DNA of 64,000 nucleotides from a virus. The notes beneath the pieces are model-generated. The model was not told the DNA's origin and did not search any database. It saw nothing but the letters and a program-made list of their open reading frames with translations. Of the stretch, positions 12,486-21,652 are shown in pieces. The stretch is taken from positions 1 to 64,000 of the IMG/VR virus record IMGVR_UViG_3300009703_000007. One strand, written 5' to 3'. The position numbers and the translations under genes are program-made. How positions within the stretch are numbered: position 1 is the first letter of the stretch; the number at the start of each line of letters is the position of its first letter.

Positions 12486-15152
12486 ATGCAGTTTTCAGAC
12501 TTGCTGATATCCCCTCACGAACGTCTCCTCAGAGATATGGATCAGGAGCACGGCCTCGGGTACGTAGAAGCAAAGAACAAGCTAACAGGAGCAGTAACTG
12601 GGTCAGCAATGGATGCGGCGAGAGGCACAGCAATAGCCGCAGAGCGCGCAGCGACAGGCGTGGTGGACAAAGCAAAGGCATGGCAGATGCAACGAGAGCT
12701 ACGCAAGGCCCAGGAAGCAGCAGAGGTTGCCAGGAAGCAACAGGAGATAGCTCAGCCTCAGTACGCCGCTCCTCCTAAGTTTGCAGCGTTTTGGAAAAAG
12801 GACGAGGACGACGAGGGGTTGGGTTTAGCCGGTGTAGTGTCCTCGGCAGGAGTTCTGGGTGGTTCCGCTGCCGACGCGGCCTCTGACGCCGTGCAGAGAG
12901 AGGAGCTTGAAAGCCTTCGTAGAAGAGGTAACGTCAGCCTTGCACCCTTGTTGACACAGCGCGCGTGGGAAAAAGATGGTAGAGGCCTTGAAGTAGTAGT
13001 GGACGGGGTTAAAAATCGTAACGTGGCTATGACTGGAGACACTCCAGAAGTACTTAGGGACTTTATAACCTCCCGGGGACTTCACCGATCCGGACTGAGC
13101 CCTGTAGCAGGCACAGACAGTGCTGCTCTCCGGGGCCAGGAGGCGTTTGAGCAGAGTAGAAGAATGGCCATACTGCCTGCAGTGGGAGATAGTCGCGTTG
13201 TGTCGGACACTATGGCGGACGTATCCCCTGCGGTTATTCACGCGCGTAGACATAAGCGCCCAGGGTATAGTCTGATCTCCCCCGCTCTCACTGGAGGTCT
13301 GATGGCAGGAGCGTACCTGGCACCAGAGGATCAGCACGGCCTTAAAGCTACTATGTACGGAGGGGCTGCAGCAGCGAGCGCTGCTCCAGCTATACTAGAC
13401 GCCCGAGCTGCGCTCGAGCAGTGGTACGCAAGTGACCAACACCGTAAGTGGCTCAACTCTGTGGTAAACTTAGATCTTCCTGGAGGAGTCCGGTCCCAGA
13501 CAGTGCGAAGAATAGCCGACGTAGGCAAAGTACCTCTAGGCCTGGCCGCTGCTGCGTTGCCCGCCTATATGGCGTATAAGGAATGGCAGAAGCGTGGGTC
13601 TGACGAAAAGTTCCTCTTAGCTCGGGGCCTACGTGCTATGGGTGCGGAGAACATCGCGGACTCGTATAAGACCTTCATGAAGAGCAAGGGTAGGCAGCTG
13701 TCTGAGTCAGGGTTGTTCGACCCGGTTCCCAACAAGGGTATATGGAAAGTGCTCCCCGATAAGGTGCGTGAAAGTAACTTACTACCCAAGGGCGACGTCA
13801 TGAGTGCCAAGCTCAAGGGCCTGGCCCAGGAAGACCCTGAGTCCGCTGCGATGTTCGCGGCCAGCAGCTTTTTACCAGGTCCTCAGTGGCCTGTCTACTT
13901 AGGTGCGAGAAGAGCTACCAACGTAGTGTCGGACCCTGTGGGTGACTTGGACCTGAGCTTAGCTCCCGGAGATGTCCCTGGCCTTGGAAGCAAGGTAGGC
14001 GTGGTCACGCAGTTGGATAACCCTCCATTCATATCCACAGCAGATGCGGAGCAGTCGGCGCCAGCGGCCGACCTTCTCAAGACCGAGCAAGGCCACAAGG
14101 ACCCTGCAATGGGAAATAGCTTGCCTGGGAATGGGAAACTAGCTATCGCGTGCGCGGGCGTGCGCGGGTCACTCCTAAAGGAAGCCAGAAAGTGGACCCC
14201 CGCCCAGCGCCGCCACTACTTCAAGATGCTCAAGGCTGAGGGTAAGTACAAGTCCAAGGCTCAGTATGACGAAGACAAGGCCAAGAACTACAAGGTCAAA
14301 GAAGTCCAACGCCCTCACACGTCTGAGAAGAAAGCTGAGGACGAACAGGAGTCTCCCATAGCTAGCAGGGGCAAGGACCTGGCTAAAGGCACTGCTGCTA
14401 TGTACGGATCCACTAGGCTGGTCCGACCTACGTACGAGCGAGTGTTAGGTACCAAGGGTCTGGTGCACGGCACCTCTATGGATAACGCACAAAGCATATT
14501 AAGGGAGGGCATGCGCCCAGGAGCCGGGTCTGGAAACGTCGCAGGAGAGTTGGCTGCTGGCTTTGAGGACGGATTGGACACCGATGACATATCTCGACAC
14601 AACTTTTTCGGAGGCCAGTCTGAAGGGGGCCTGTCCACTGCAGCTGGGCATGGTAACGCCTCAGAAGCTTATAGCTTACGTAATAAAGGAGTTAAGTATA
14701 CCCCAAAGCGCCCGAAGGACGTAAAGAAGCTTGAGTCCCTTACCAATAGCGCTCAAAAGTTTAGAGAAAGTCCACTGATATCTCCTGAGGTTAACCGGAT
14801 GCTGGATAAGGCTATTGACTCGTCGGGGCTGCAGGGAGAAGGTGTGCTGCTGTCCACGGTCAGGCCGTGGGAGGAGTTCTCTGCTGACTTCGAAGTCGAC
14901 CCCGAGATGCCCTCTATGTTACACGACGCACATAGAACTAAACGTACGATTCCTGCAGAGGACTTAAAGTGGGGGACGCCTACACTAAGACACCACCTGG
15001 ATGCTACAGGAGGCCCAGATCAGTGGGCACGATACGCTAAAAAATACCCGGGAAGGTTGGGTGCTGGGTTAGCGCTAGGCGCTATGGGAGCAGGGGGAGC
15101 TGCGTGGGGAGCCAGCAAGTTTAGAGACGCTGTAAGAGGCAGAGACAACTAG
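12486..15152 (+). CDS. Large virion/ejected protein with ADP-ribosyltransferase-like segment
   Basis: 888 residues from ATG at 12486 (a TTG two codons earlier is also open; neither has a clear ribosome-binding site). Residues 1-100 are helical and Ala/Gln-rich. Two Ala/Gly-rich hydrophobic segments lie near 265-310 and 345-365. Residues about 655-830 contain LVHGTSMDNAQSILREGMRP, GGLSTAAGHGNASEAYS and IPAEDLKW, the order of H-G-T, (S/T)-x-x-Y and late-acidic motifs seen in PARP/Arr-type ADP-ribosyltransferases. The C-terminus is a glycine-zipper membrane segment (855-875). A phage protein injected to modify host targets, like T4 Alt, is my inference; the fold assignment is tentative. Confidence 0.6.
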   Translation: MQFSDLLISPHERLLRDMDQEHGLGYVEAKNKLTGAVTGSAMDAARGTAIAAERAATGVVDKAKAWQMQRELRKAQEAAEVARKQQEIAQPQYAAPPKFAAFWKKDEDDEGLGLAGVVSSAGVLGGSAADAASDAVQREELESLRRRGNVSLAPLLTQRAWEKDGRGLEVVVDGVKNRNVAMTGDTPEVLRDFITSRGLHRSGLSPVAGTDSAALRGQEAFEQSRRMAILPAVGDSRVVSDTMADVSPAVIHARRHKRPGYSLISPALTGGLMAGAYLAPEDQHGLKATMYGGAAAASAAPAILDARAALEQWYASDQHRKWLNSVVNLDLPGGVRSQTVRRIADVGKVPLGLAAAALPAYMAYKEWQKRGSDEKFLLARGLRAMGAENIADSYKTFMKSKGRQLSESGLFDPVPNKGIWKVLPDKVRESNLLPKGDVMSAKLKGLAQEDPESAAMFAASSFLPGPQWPVYLGARRATNVVSDPVGDLDLSLAPGDVPGLGSKVGVVTQLDNPPFISTADAEQSAPAADLLKTEQGHKDPAMGNSLPGNGKLAIACAGVRGSLLKEARKWTPAQRRHYFKMLKAEGKYKSKAQYDEDKAKNYKVKEVQRPHTSEKKAEDEQESPIASRGKDLAKGTAAMYGSTRLVRPTYERVLGTKGLVHGTSMDNAQSILREGMRPGAGSGNVAGELAAGFEDGLDTDDISRHNFFGGQSEGGLSTAAGHGNASEAYSLRNKGVKYTPKRPKDVKKLESLTNSAQKFRESPLISPEVNRMLDKAIDSSGLQGEGVLLSTVRPWEEFSADFEVDPEMPSMLHDAHRTKRTIPAEDLKWGTPTLRHHLDATGGPDQWARYAKKYPGRLGAGLALGAMGAGGAAWGASKFRDAVRGRDN

Positions 15153-15185
15153 CCTATACTTTCTTAGAATTACTGGAGTTAACTA

Positions 15186-15551
15186 ATGGCCCTCTCAACT
15201 ACACCACAGCCAGCACCGCTAGCAGCGATTCTGGTGGACCAGACGTCCGCCACAGCGACAGCTGACGACAACGCCACAGGCAGTTCAGGCTCGTGGTACC
15301 TAGTAGACATAGACAACACTGCCAATGGCGCTGCTACCTACGTCAAGATTTATGACGATGCTGCCCCTTCCGTGGGCACCACCGAGCCTAACTGGGTATT
15401 CATGGCACCCGCCAGCACGCGTGTTGTTTACTCTGTGTCTACGGCAGTAGCGTTTGCTACCGCGCTGAGCTTCTGCGCAGTAACTACCCCTGGGCGTGGT
15501 GGCACTACCAGCCCCACAAGCGCAGTCCCAGTTCGGATCATGGCTACTTAA
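15186..15551 (+). CDS. Small virion surface-type protein, 121 aa
   Basis: Thr/Ala/Ser-rich, beta-rich (SWYLVDIDNTANGAATYVKIYDDA). This composition is typical of decoration or fibre-tip domains. Similar in style to the 30192 and 31466 products. Preceded by CCTATACTTTCTTAG and GGAG. Its TAA overlaps the next ATG. Confidence 0.6.
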   Translation: MALSTTPQPAPLAAILVDQTSATATADDNATGSSGSWYLVDIDNTANGAATYVKIYDDAAPSVGTTEPNWVFMAPASTRVVYSVSTAVAFATALSFCAVTTPGRGGTTSPTSAVPVRIMAT

Positions 15552-16222
15552 TGAGCGTTATCAACCACGAGAAGTTGGCAGGACGTTACGACTTCCTGCG
15601 TAAGATGCCGGCTGCTCCCGTAGAAGGATTGGCCGGCGCTGCTTTGGGCGGGCTGGCCGGAGCTGGTGTAGGCCAGGCGTCAGGTGACGTAGACCCAGGC
15701 ACAGGAGCTTTGGTGGGAGCAGTACTAGGTACAGGCGCAGGCCTAGGGCTGGGCAGGCACCTGAGGTCGAGCGGACTACAGGCCGCACACCGTGCAGCAC
15801 AGGATGCAACGATAGGCGAAGCAATTCCGTACATGACCAGAGCTGGTAGACAGGCTAAGGACGAAGCAGGGACGTATGCGCAGCTTGCACAACGTAAGGC
15901 CAAAGGGTTCAGTGGGAACGAGCCATCAGGTGTGATTAACGCTCTGGGCGATCTACAGATGGATTCGGCTTCTAGGCTGCGAGGTGCAGAGAGTGCCCAC
16001 CGAGGCTACAACAGAGCCAACCAAGCAATGCGAGCCACGCCCACCGAGGATGTCCTAGACGGATGGACCGGGCCATTCGGCATGAACCGAGCAGACAACA
16101 CTGAAGCCTTAGGCGACCGCGTACGTAGACAGTTCTACAGCGACGCTGCGTCCGAAGGACTCAACGAATACAACCAGCACCCTTTCGCCGGCCTTGAGCA
16201 GTGGCGCAACGCACGAGGATAG
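15551..16222 (+). CDS. Glycine-zipper virion protein, 223 aa
   Basis: Residues about 25-65 are Gly/Ala-rich with repeated GxxxG (ALGGLAGAGVGQASG ... GAVLGTGAGLGLG), which fits a membrane-inserting hairpin. The rest is charged helix. It starts in a TAATG overlap with the 15186 gene. Part of a set of glycine-zipper proteins on this strand that are probably inside the virion or ejected. Confidence 0.65.
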   Translation: MSVINHEKLAGRYDFLRKMPAAPVEGLAGAALGGLAGAGVGQASGDVDPGTGALVGAVLGTGAGLGLGRHLRSSGLQAAHRAAQDATIGEAIPYMTRAGRQAKDEAGTYAQLAQRKAKGFSGNEPSGVINALGDLQMDSASRLRGAESAHRGYNRANQAMRATPTEDVLDGWTGPFGMNRADNTEALGDRVRRQFYSDAASEGLNEYNQHPFAGLEQWRNARG

Positions 16223-16226
16223 TAAT

Positions 16227-17699
16227 ATGACCATGTTAGAGATCGCATACAGCAGAGGCGTAGAGTACGCGGTAGCCGAAGCCACGGGACAGCTCGAGAA
16301 GCTGGCAGAGGTTTGGGCTAAGGAGGCAGCGCTTTCTATCCCCGGCGTTACTGAAGAGAAGAGACGCGCTCAGTCCAAAGCCCTCGCAGGCACTGCGGCA
16401 GCAGTTGGAGCAGGTGCCTTAGCGCACAAGTACAAGGATACTGTCGCCGACGTAGGCCGGAAGGGCTTGGAACACGGAACTGCGCTAGCTGAGAGAGGAG
16501 CAGCCGCAGCAGGTAGAGCTGCCGGCCATGCAACATCCTTAGCAGACAAAGCGCGTAAGGCTTTCAAGGGAATAAGTAAGGCTGCAGAGTACGATCCTGC
16601 GGAGGTAGACAAAGCGCACGAGATGCTTATGAATCGCCCAGGCGCTACAGCTGCACTCATGGCCGGGCGGCAAGGGATTAACACAGGGCTCATAGGCGCA
16701 GGTCTAGGCGCAGGTCTAGGCGCCTTAGCCGCACCAAGAGGCTTCTTAAACAGGGCACCCAGCGTGGAAGACCGCGTGCGTCACGGGCTAGGTGGAGCGG
16801 CTGTTGGTGGGTTGGCTGGAGCAGGTTTAGGTGCAGCTGGTGGCGCTGTTAGGGGTCTGTCTGCCCACCGTTTCGCCCGGATGAATCCAGATGCAATGGA
16901 TCAAGCTCGCGTGGAGCAACACCTGGGTGGCATGGGACCAGAGGATTGGGGTAAGTTCTACGAGGATCCAGAAGTTAAGGCGTTGCTAGAGCCTGATGGT
17001 TACGCAGGAGACGCTGCCAACGATCTTGTTATGCAGAAGGCACGAGCACAGTTTGCTAAGTCTGCAGCAAACCCGGAGGACAGCCGTCTAATAGATTACG
17101 CAGGCGCTGCTATTCCGTTGGGAGCAGGTAGTGCGGCAGTAGGCGCAGTAAGAGGAGCAAAGCAGGACGATGCTTTTGGCGGAGCAGCCAGAGGGTTCGC
17201 AGGTAATATGCTCGGTAGAATCCCCGGAGCAGCTCTAGGAGCCGCGGCGGTGCCCGCAGCAGGAGCTCTCACAGGCTTAGGCCAGGCGGCACTGCACAAC
17301 TACCAAAGATCCCAGCAGGGGCCCATAGGTCGCTTCTTTAACCCAGAGGCGGGGTACGGCGAGGCCGCTATGCTAGGCGCAGAGAACTTCATGGATCCCA
17401 CTATGGACGGTAGCATGCTGGGTGTTGCAGGCGGAGCTGGCCTTGGTCAGTGGGCAGGAGGAGCCGAAGGAGGCCGAGCAGCTACTAAGAAGTATCGTGG
17501 CTCTGCTAAGGAGGCGCGTTACCCCGGCTATTTAGTCGATACCATCAAAAGGCAGGCTAGACCTACTGCTCTACTAGGCGCAGGAGCAGGCGCTGCCGCT
17601 GGCGGTGCGGCAGGTGGACTAGGCGCGGGCTACGTTCATGACAAGCTCAGCTCTGATAGGGCAACGCTGATCAACTTCACCAAGCTCCTCCAAACCTAA
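16227..17699 (+). CDS. Glycine-zipper virion protein with N-terminal tag, 490 aa
   Basis: ATG at 16227 chosen (GAGG 9 nt upstream, 4 nt after the previous stop). The N-terminus LEIAYSRGVEYAVAEATGQL-EKLA matches a motif shared with the 23869, 32841 and 34060 products. At least four Gly/Ala-rich hydrophobic hairpins follow (about residues 50-75, 155-175, 190-215, 295-355, 435-470). Looks like a multi-hairpin membrane-interacting internal protein. Confidence 0.65.
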   Translation: MTMLEIAYSRGVEYAVAEATGQLEKLAEVWAKEAALSIPGVTEEKRRAQSKALAGTAAAVGAGALAHKYKDTVADVGRKGLEHGTALAERGAAAAGRAAGHATSLADKARKAFKGISKAAEYDPAEVDKAHEMLMNRPGATAALMAGRQGINTGLIGAGLGAGLGALAAPRGFLNRAPSVEDRVRHGLGGAAVGGLAGAGLGAAGGAVRGLSAHRFARMNPDAMDQARVEQHLGGMGPEDWGKFYEDPEVKALLEPDGYAGDAANDLVMQKARAQFAKSAANPEDSRLIDYAGAAIPLGAGSAAVGAVRGAKQDDAFGGAARGFAGNMLGRIPGAALGAAAVPAAGALTGLGQAALHNYQRSQQGPIGRFFNPEAGYGEAAMLGAENFMDPTMDGSMLGVAGGAGLGQWAGGAEGGRAATKKYRGSAKEARYPGYLVDTIKRQARPTALLGAGAGAAAGGAAGGLGAGYVHDKLSSDRATLINFTKLLQT

Positions 17700-17727
17700 A
17701 CAAAGAATTAGCCTGGCTTGACGACTA

Positions 17728-17755
17728 AGCACCTCTATACTTTAACAGAGGTGCT
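17728..17755 (+). promoter_or_regulatory. Promoter inside an RBS-sequestering inverted repeat
   Basis: AGCACCTC (17728-17735) and GAGGTGCT (17748-17755) are perfect 8-bp complements. The 12-nt loop TATACTTTAACA holds the plus-strand -10-like box, and the right arm is the Shine-Dalgarno sequence of the gene starting at 17757. Read-through mRNA would hide the ribosome-binding site; mRNA started at the internal box would not. Confidence 0.7.
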
Positions 17756-17756
17756 A

Positions 17757-18668
17757 ATGAAATCTTCAGCTAGACTGATGTGTTTGTTTTTAGTTGCTGT
17801 ACTTGGTATAGCAGGTTGTTCCGATGTCTCTGTACAGAGTACGCATCTCCCTGAAGCTGCTGTAGACTCTTTCCAGCAGCTGCCTGAGATTGACGGTGTA
17901 GATATACTGTGGGTCGTAGACCAGTCATGCTCTATGCTGTCAGAGGCTAACGAAGCCCGGACGGTGGAGGGCATTACTGCGATGATGGAAGCCCTACCCC
18001 TCGATGTTCAGTGGAGATTGGGAATTACCTCAGCGGATCCCTTTGCCACTTTGCAGGACGACTTCTTTCCACTGCTACCGGGCGACGATGCTCAGGACGC
18101 TCTGCAGAGACTGTGGGATATAACGTACGGGCCCGGAGAAGCGGGGTTAGCTGCTACACACGCGCATATTAGAGAGTTCGCTGGACGGTATGGAGTAGAC
18201 GATTGGATGCGTAGGGACGCGGTGTTGCTGGTCGTGGCTGTGTCCGACGAGGAGGATCAGTCTTACGGGTACGACGTACAAGACTTCGTAGACTGGTTCA
18301 GATCGGAGCGCGTTGTGTCACGGTTTATACCGGTGGTAGCTACTGGTGAGAACGAATGCGAAGACCAATACACGACTACCGGCCTGCGGTACATGGCAGC
18401 TGCTACAGCTCTCAACTCGCCCTACGTAGACTTTTGTCAGGAGGATTGGGCACAGGCTGTGGCCGACATAGGCAGTGAGACTGTTGAACCTATTGAGACA
18501 TTCGAGCTAAACGAAGAGCCCTACGAGGATTCCATCGTGGTGGAAGTAAACCACCTGCCTTGGAGTGGAACCTGGGAGTACTTGCCTGACGAGAACGCGG
18601 TGTTCTTCGTAGACGTTCCTCCTCCGGGTTCGTTTGTGACGGTGGGGTACCTCATAGCTGGGACCTAG
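17757..18668 (+). CDS. Lipoprotein with von Willebrand factor A domain
   Basis: 303 residues from ATG at 17757 (a TTG 39 nt upstream would bypass the signal start). Residues 1-20 are a signal peptide with lipobox IAG-C21. VDILWVVDQSCSM gives the metal-binding D55-x-S57-x-S59 of a vWA fold, with a second MIDAS-type Asp in VVAVSDEEDQS. Expected to be lipid-anchored in the host envelope. Known vWA domains bind proteins through a metal ion. Superinfection exclusion or envelope remodelling is possible but unproven. Confidence 0.75.
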   Translation: MKSSARLMCLFLVAVLGIAGCSDVSVQSTHLPEAAVDSFQQLPEIDGVDILWVVDQSCSMLSEANEARTVEGITAMMEALPLDVQWRLGITSADPFATLQDDFFPLLPGDDAQDALQRLWDITYGPGEAGLAATHAHIREFAGRYGVDDWMRRDAVLLVVAVSDEEDQSYGYDVQDFVDWFRSERVVSRFIPVVATGENECEDQYTTTGLRYMAAATALNSPYVDFCQEDWAQAVADIGSETVEPIETFELNEEPYEDSIVVEVNHLPWSGTWEYLPDENAVFFVDVPPPGSFVTVGYLIAGT

Positions 18669-18957
18669 GCAGCAACGCCTGGACCACCAGGAGTGGCCAC
18701 GCCATGACGGACTTGCAGAACTCTACAGCACGCCATCCGCGAAACGACATTCTCGACTCTATGGGAGTGTGCGTGTAGTAGTCAACGTACTGCTTTGAGT
18801 GGAGCAGGTAAACGTCGTCGTCCTGCCAGACGTTGAGGGACAGCACCACGCCTACGCTGACATAAGTGGGAACAGCGCCCCACGGAGTGTACTCAAACGT
18901 GAGTACGGCGCAAAGCGCTACCGCCAAGTAGGACAGCAGCTCGGCGATCTTGGACAT
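18652..18957 (-). CDS. Small membrane protein, 101 aa
   Basis: Three hydrophobic stretches (about residues 5-22, 28-43 and 83-97) with charged loops. ATG at 18957 follows AAAGGAGAATAAGAC and a GGTATAAG box. It sits tail-to-tail with the lipoprotein gene, overlapping it by 17 nt. Function unknown. Confidence 0.65.
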   Translation of the reverse strand: MSKIAELLSYLAVALCAVLTFEYTPWGAVPTYVSVGVVLSLNVWQDDDVYLLHSKQYVDYYTHTPIESRMSFRGWRAVEFCKSVMAWPLLVVQALLPRSQL

Positions 18958-18978
18958 GTCTTATTCTCCTTTCAACAT

Positions 18979-18986
18979 CTTATACC
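18979..18986 (-). promoter_or_regulatory. Minus-type promoter box GGTATAAG
   Basis: GGTATAAG 21 nt before the ATG at 18957. It is framed by CATCT...AGATG, a short inverted repeat over the box. Confidence 0.6.
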
Positions 18987-19033
18987 AGATGCACACCCAC
19001 ATACTATACTTCCTTTGAAGAGGTCTAAATCGC

Positions 19034-20173
19034 ATGCCGTTTAAGTCACTCGCCCAGAAAGAGAAGTTCAAGAGCCTCGTGGCCAAGGGCGACATAAGCA
19101 AAGAAACCAACGCCCGCTGGGAAGCGGAGACTGGCGATGCTAACCTGCCGTGGAGAGTGGCAGAGAAGGCCGCCTCCTTAGTGGCTGAATTCCACAACGG
19201 AGTGACGCCAGAGGACGTACACAAAGCAGCAGACAGAGCAGGGGTGCCCTGGGACAACGACAAGAAATTCATGGATCTATCTGAGAATGTGACGGGAGTG
19301 CGCCACCTAGATGACATGCGGCCCGACCAGCTGCAGAGCGTTATCTCCGCAGTGCGGTTGAAGAAAGCAGGAGCACGGATACCTCGGGTAGGCTCCAAGC
19401 ATACACATCTTCTGGATCACAATCACGCCATACCAACGCTTGGTGACGCCATCAAGCGCATAAGGCACGCGCTATCCGACAAGGACCTGTACCCCTCTAA
19501 AACCATAGACGCCATGCCGACTCCAGACACGATTGCAGAGTTGAGCGAAGAAGCGGCGGACACACTGCCCAGTGACGCTATGTCGTTGCTGGTGTCCGAC
19601 ACACTACCTGTTCCTGAGCGTATGCTAGGAGTTCCCACCCCCGTGCCCGCTATTACACGCAGAGCGGTTCCTCCCGTCAAGGTAGCTAAGGTTAAGGTAG
19701 GCCCTCCTCCCTCGCGGAATAGGAAAGAATATCCCTACCAAGGTATCATCAATTTCCAAGGGCTCCCCGAGATTCTGGTGGAGAACACCAAAGGGTCAGT
19801 CCGCTCTGGGACCGGTCCTAAAGGAAAAAAGTGGGAATCTGTGATGCCCATGCATTATGGGGAATTCCGCGGATCCAAGGGCACTGACGGCGATCCAGTC
19901 GATGTGTTCGTTGGGCCGGACGAGAAATCTCAGGTGGCGTACATAGTGCACACCAAAAAGCCCCCTACATTTAAACAGTACGATGAAGATAAAGTAGTGC
20001 TAGGGTTCAGCAGCTTAGCTGACGCTAAAGCTACTTTTGCCAAAGCGTACGACAACAAAAAGTTCTGGGGATCTGCTTCCGCCTGCAGCGTAGAAGACCT
20101 CGGGAAGATGTTGAGGAAGCGCTCAGTTCGCGGTGCTAAGCTGGACCAGAGCGTGATAAACAAGCGAGCCTAG
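19034..20173 (+). CDS. Virion-module protein with inorganic-pyrophosphatase-like (InPase) domain
   Basis: 379 residues. The N-terminal about 45 residues (SLAQKEKFKSLVAKGDISKE) resemble a segment that recurs in phage proteins. The C-terminal about 140 residues read GSVRSG, KKWESVMPMHYGEF, GTDGDPVDVFVGP and FDE-like KQYDEDKVVLGF, the order typical of the InPase domain of phage polyvalent and head-morphogenesis proteins. The middle is Pro/Val-rich linker. Preceded by CTATACTTCC and AAGAGG. Whether it has pyrophosphatase activity is not known. Confidence 0.65.
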   Translation: MPFKSLAQKEKFKSLVAKGDISKETNARWEAETGDANLPWRVAEKAASLVAEFHNGVTPEDVHKAADRAGVPWDNDKKFMDLSENVTGVRHLDDMRPDQLQSVISAVRLKKAGARIPRVGSKHTHLLDHNHAIPTLGDAIKRIRHALSDKDLYPSKTIDAMPTPDTIAELSEEAADTLPSDAMSLLVSDTLPVPERMLGVPTPVPAITRRAVPPVKVAKVKVGPPPSRNRKEYPYQGIINFQGLPEILVENTKGSVRSGTGPKGKKWESVMPMHYGEFRGSKGTDGDPVDVFVGPDEKSQVAYIVHTKKPPTFKQYDEDKVVLGFSSLADAKATFAKAYDNKKFWGSASACSVEDLGKMLRKRSVRGAKLDQSVINKRA

Positions 20174-20187
20174 AAGGAGGTGCACGC

Positions 20188-20565
20188 ATGGAACCGGTGA
20201 CTTGGGGCGCAGTAGGTGCCGTTTTGGCGTTCGTACTTTCGGTGGCAGGGTTTATTTTTAAGCTAACCAAAGATCATGACCAGAAGATTGTAGGAATGAT
20301 CAATACCGCATTGACGGAACACGGCGCGTCCATGACTCAGGAAGTTCAGGATAAGGTGCACGCCTTGGAGTTATCTTTGGTGGAGAAGGACAAAGACGTG
20401 GCGGAGCTTAAGGCGGAGCTGGGTGTGCATAAATCTGAGATCAGGCATATAAAGGATACCGCTCTTAAGCAGGAAGACATAACTGAGCTGAAATCTGACG
20501 TCAAGACACTAGTAGCACGCCTAGAGGACATGCGAACCCTAATACTTGGACTCAAAGACAAGTAG
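20188..20565 (+). CDS. Membrane-anchored coiled-coil protein, 125 aa
   Basis: One N-terminal transmembrane helix (about residues 6-26) followed by a long charged helix with heptad spacing (DKVHALELSLVEKDKDVAELKAEL). This shape is shared by some spanins and by small phage membrane proteins. No endolysin or holin is next to it, so a lysis role is only a possibility. AAGGAGGTG precedes the ATG. Confidence 0.65.
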   Translation: MEPVTWGAVGAVLAFVLSVAGFIFKLTKDHDQKIVGMINTALTEHGASMTQEVQDKVHALELSLVEKDKDVAELKAELGVHKSEIRHIKDTALKQEDITELKSDVKTLVARLEDMRTLILGLKDK

Positions 20566-20567
20566 CC

Positions 20568-20876
20568 ATGCACGTGGTCGACACCGAAAAGCTGGCGTCG
20601 CTCCTAGAGTTCGACGAAGACGACGTAGGCCTTGTAGACTTCGCTAAGCTGGCGGAGTACGACAGGCAGTACTACCTCCGCAACAAAGCCAAGATACGTG
20701 CACGCAACCGACAGTGGCGAGCTAAAAACAAGTACAAAGTCAAACGGAGAAGTCGGATCTACAAGCGACAGCTAAAAATGGGTAGGAAGCCCCGGAAACG
20801 CATAGGCGCACCCGGAGCAGGGTACACCTATGTGAGTCGTGGTGGTGCTAACTTCCAGCGAGGCAGAACCTTCTAG
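20568..20876 (+). CDS. Strongly basic small protein, 102 aa
   Basis: Acidic first 20 residues containing EKLASLLEF and FAKLAEY, then a run of Arg/Lys (about residues 40-80) typical of DNA- or RNA-binding. The acidic-then-basic layout resembles virion DNA-condensing proteins with a removable N-terminus. Its end overlaps the minus-strand 20873 gene by 4 nt. Confidence 0.6.
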   Translation: MHVVDTEKLASLLEFDEDDVGLVDFAKLAEYDRQYYLRNKAKIRARNRQWRAKNKYKVKRRSRIYKRQLKMGRKPRKRIGAPGAGYTYVSRGGANFQRGRTF

Positions 20877-21235
20877 TCCGCGGTGCAGACGAGGTTGTGC
20901 AGCTGTATGTAGTACAATCCGTCAGAGTCCAACGACGAATCCGAGTGACAGAGCACGCGATGCCGCACAGCAACGAATCCAGGCTTCTCCGGAATAGGCC
21001 ACTGCACTAGCTGAAAGAACGTACCAGTCCCGGACTCCAGCACGCAAGCAGAGCTGTTCACAATCCAGTTCTCACTATCGACCACAACGTATTGCGGGTC
21101 TTCTCCAGCAATGGGAATAGTTCGCAACTGGAATGACTCCTCAGGATTCTCGTCTGGACCCCACAACTCGTCCAGGATCAGATAGGGGCCTGCCTTAAGT
21201 TGGTAGTATACTACCGGATTGACTTTCTCTGACAT
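20873..21235 (-). CDS. Hypothetical protein, 120 aa
   Basis: Beta-rich (YYQLKAGPYLILDELWGP ... YVVVDSENWIVNSSACVLESG). ATG at 21235 preceded by GGTATAGGAATCTAG, a variant of the minus-type box only 8 nt away and without a good ribosome-binding site. Not recognised. Confidence 0.6.
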   Translation of the reverse strand: MSEKVNPVVYYQLKAGPYLILDELWGPDENPEESFQLRTIPIAGEDPQYVVVDSENWIVNSSACVLESGTGTFFQLVQWPIPEKPGFVAVRHRVLCHSDSSLDSDGLYYIQLHNLVCTAD

Positions 21236-21352
21236 CTAGATTCCTATACCTAAAATTATGGTGCTTAGTTGTTACTGTGTTGGATGTTCTCGCTTCACTT
21301 ACTTATACCCGAAAGGGTCTAGTGCCTTATAATAAGGAAGAGGAACAGAACC

Positions 21353-21652
21353 TTGTTAGGTCAGCAGGCACTTTCATCCATAGCCAACAACGAAGTCAGC
21401 CCCTTACTGCGCGGCACCCCTTACGGTACTGCTATGCAAGGAGCGTTGGACTTTCGTCAGCCCATCATGGACGCTATTATGGGCGTCGACGATGAGAAGG
21501 CTATAGTGGATATGCTCAGCATGTGGCTGAAGGCCCGTCTGGAAAGACCTGTGTCGCGCCCCAGGCGCCAGCTCCCTCCGATGCCAAGGAACTCAGGCAC
21601 CAACGTACCTACTGAGGTGTCTAGGTATCAGCAGCTCTATCAGGCTCTTTAA
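21353..21652 (+). CDS. Hypothetical protein, 99 aa
   Basis: TTG start at 21353 with AAGGAAGAGGAA upstream and CTTATAATAAGG before it. Amphipathic helices in the first two thirds, Pro/Arg-rich end. Flanked by minus-strand genes. Not recognised. Confidence 0.5.
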   Translation: MLGQQALSSIANNEVSPLLRGTPYGTAMQGALDFRQPIMDAIMGVDDEKAIVDMLSMWLKARLERPVSRPRRQLPPMPRNSGTNVPTEVSRYQQLYQAL

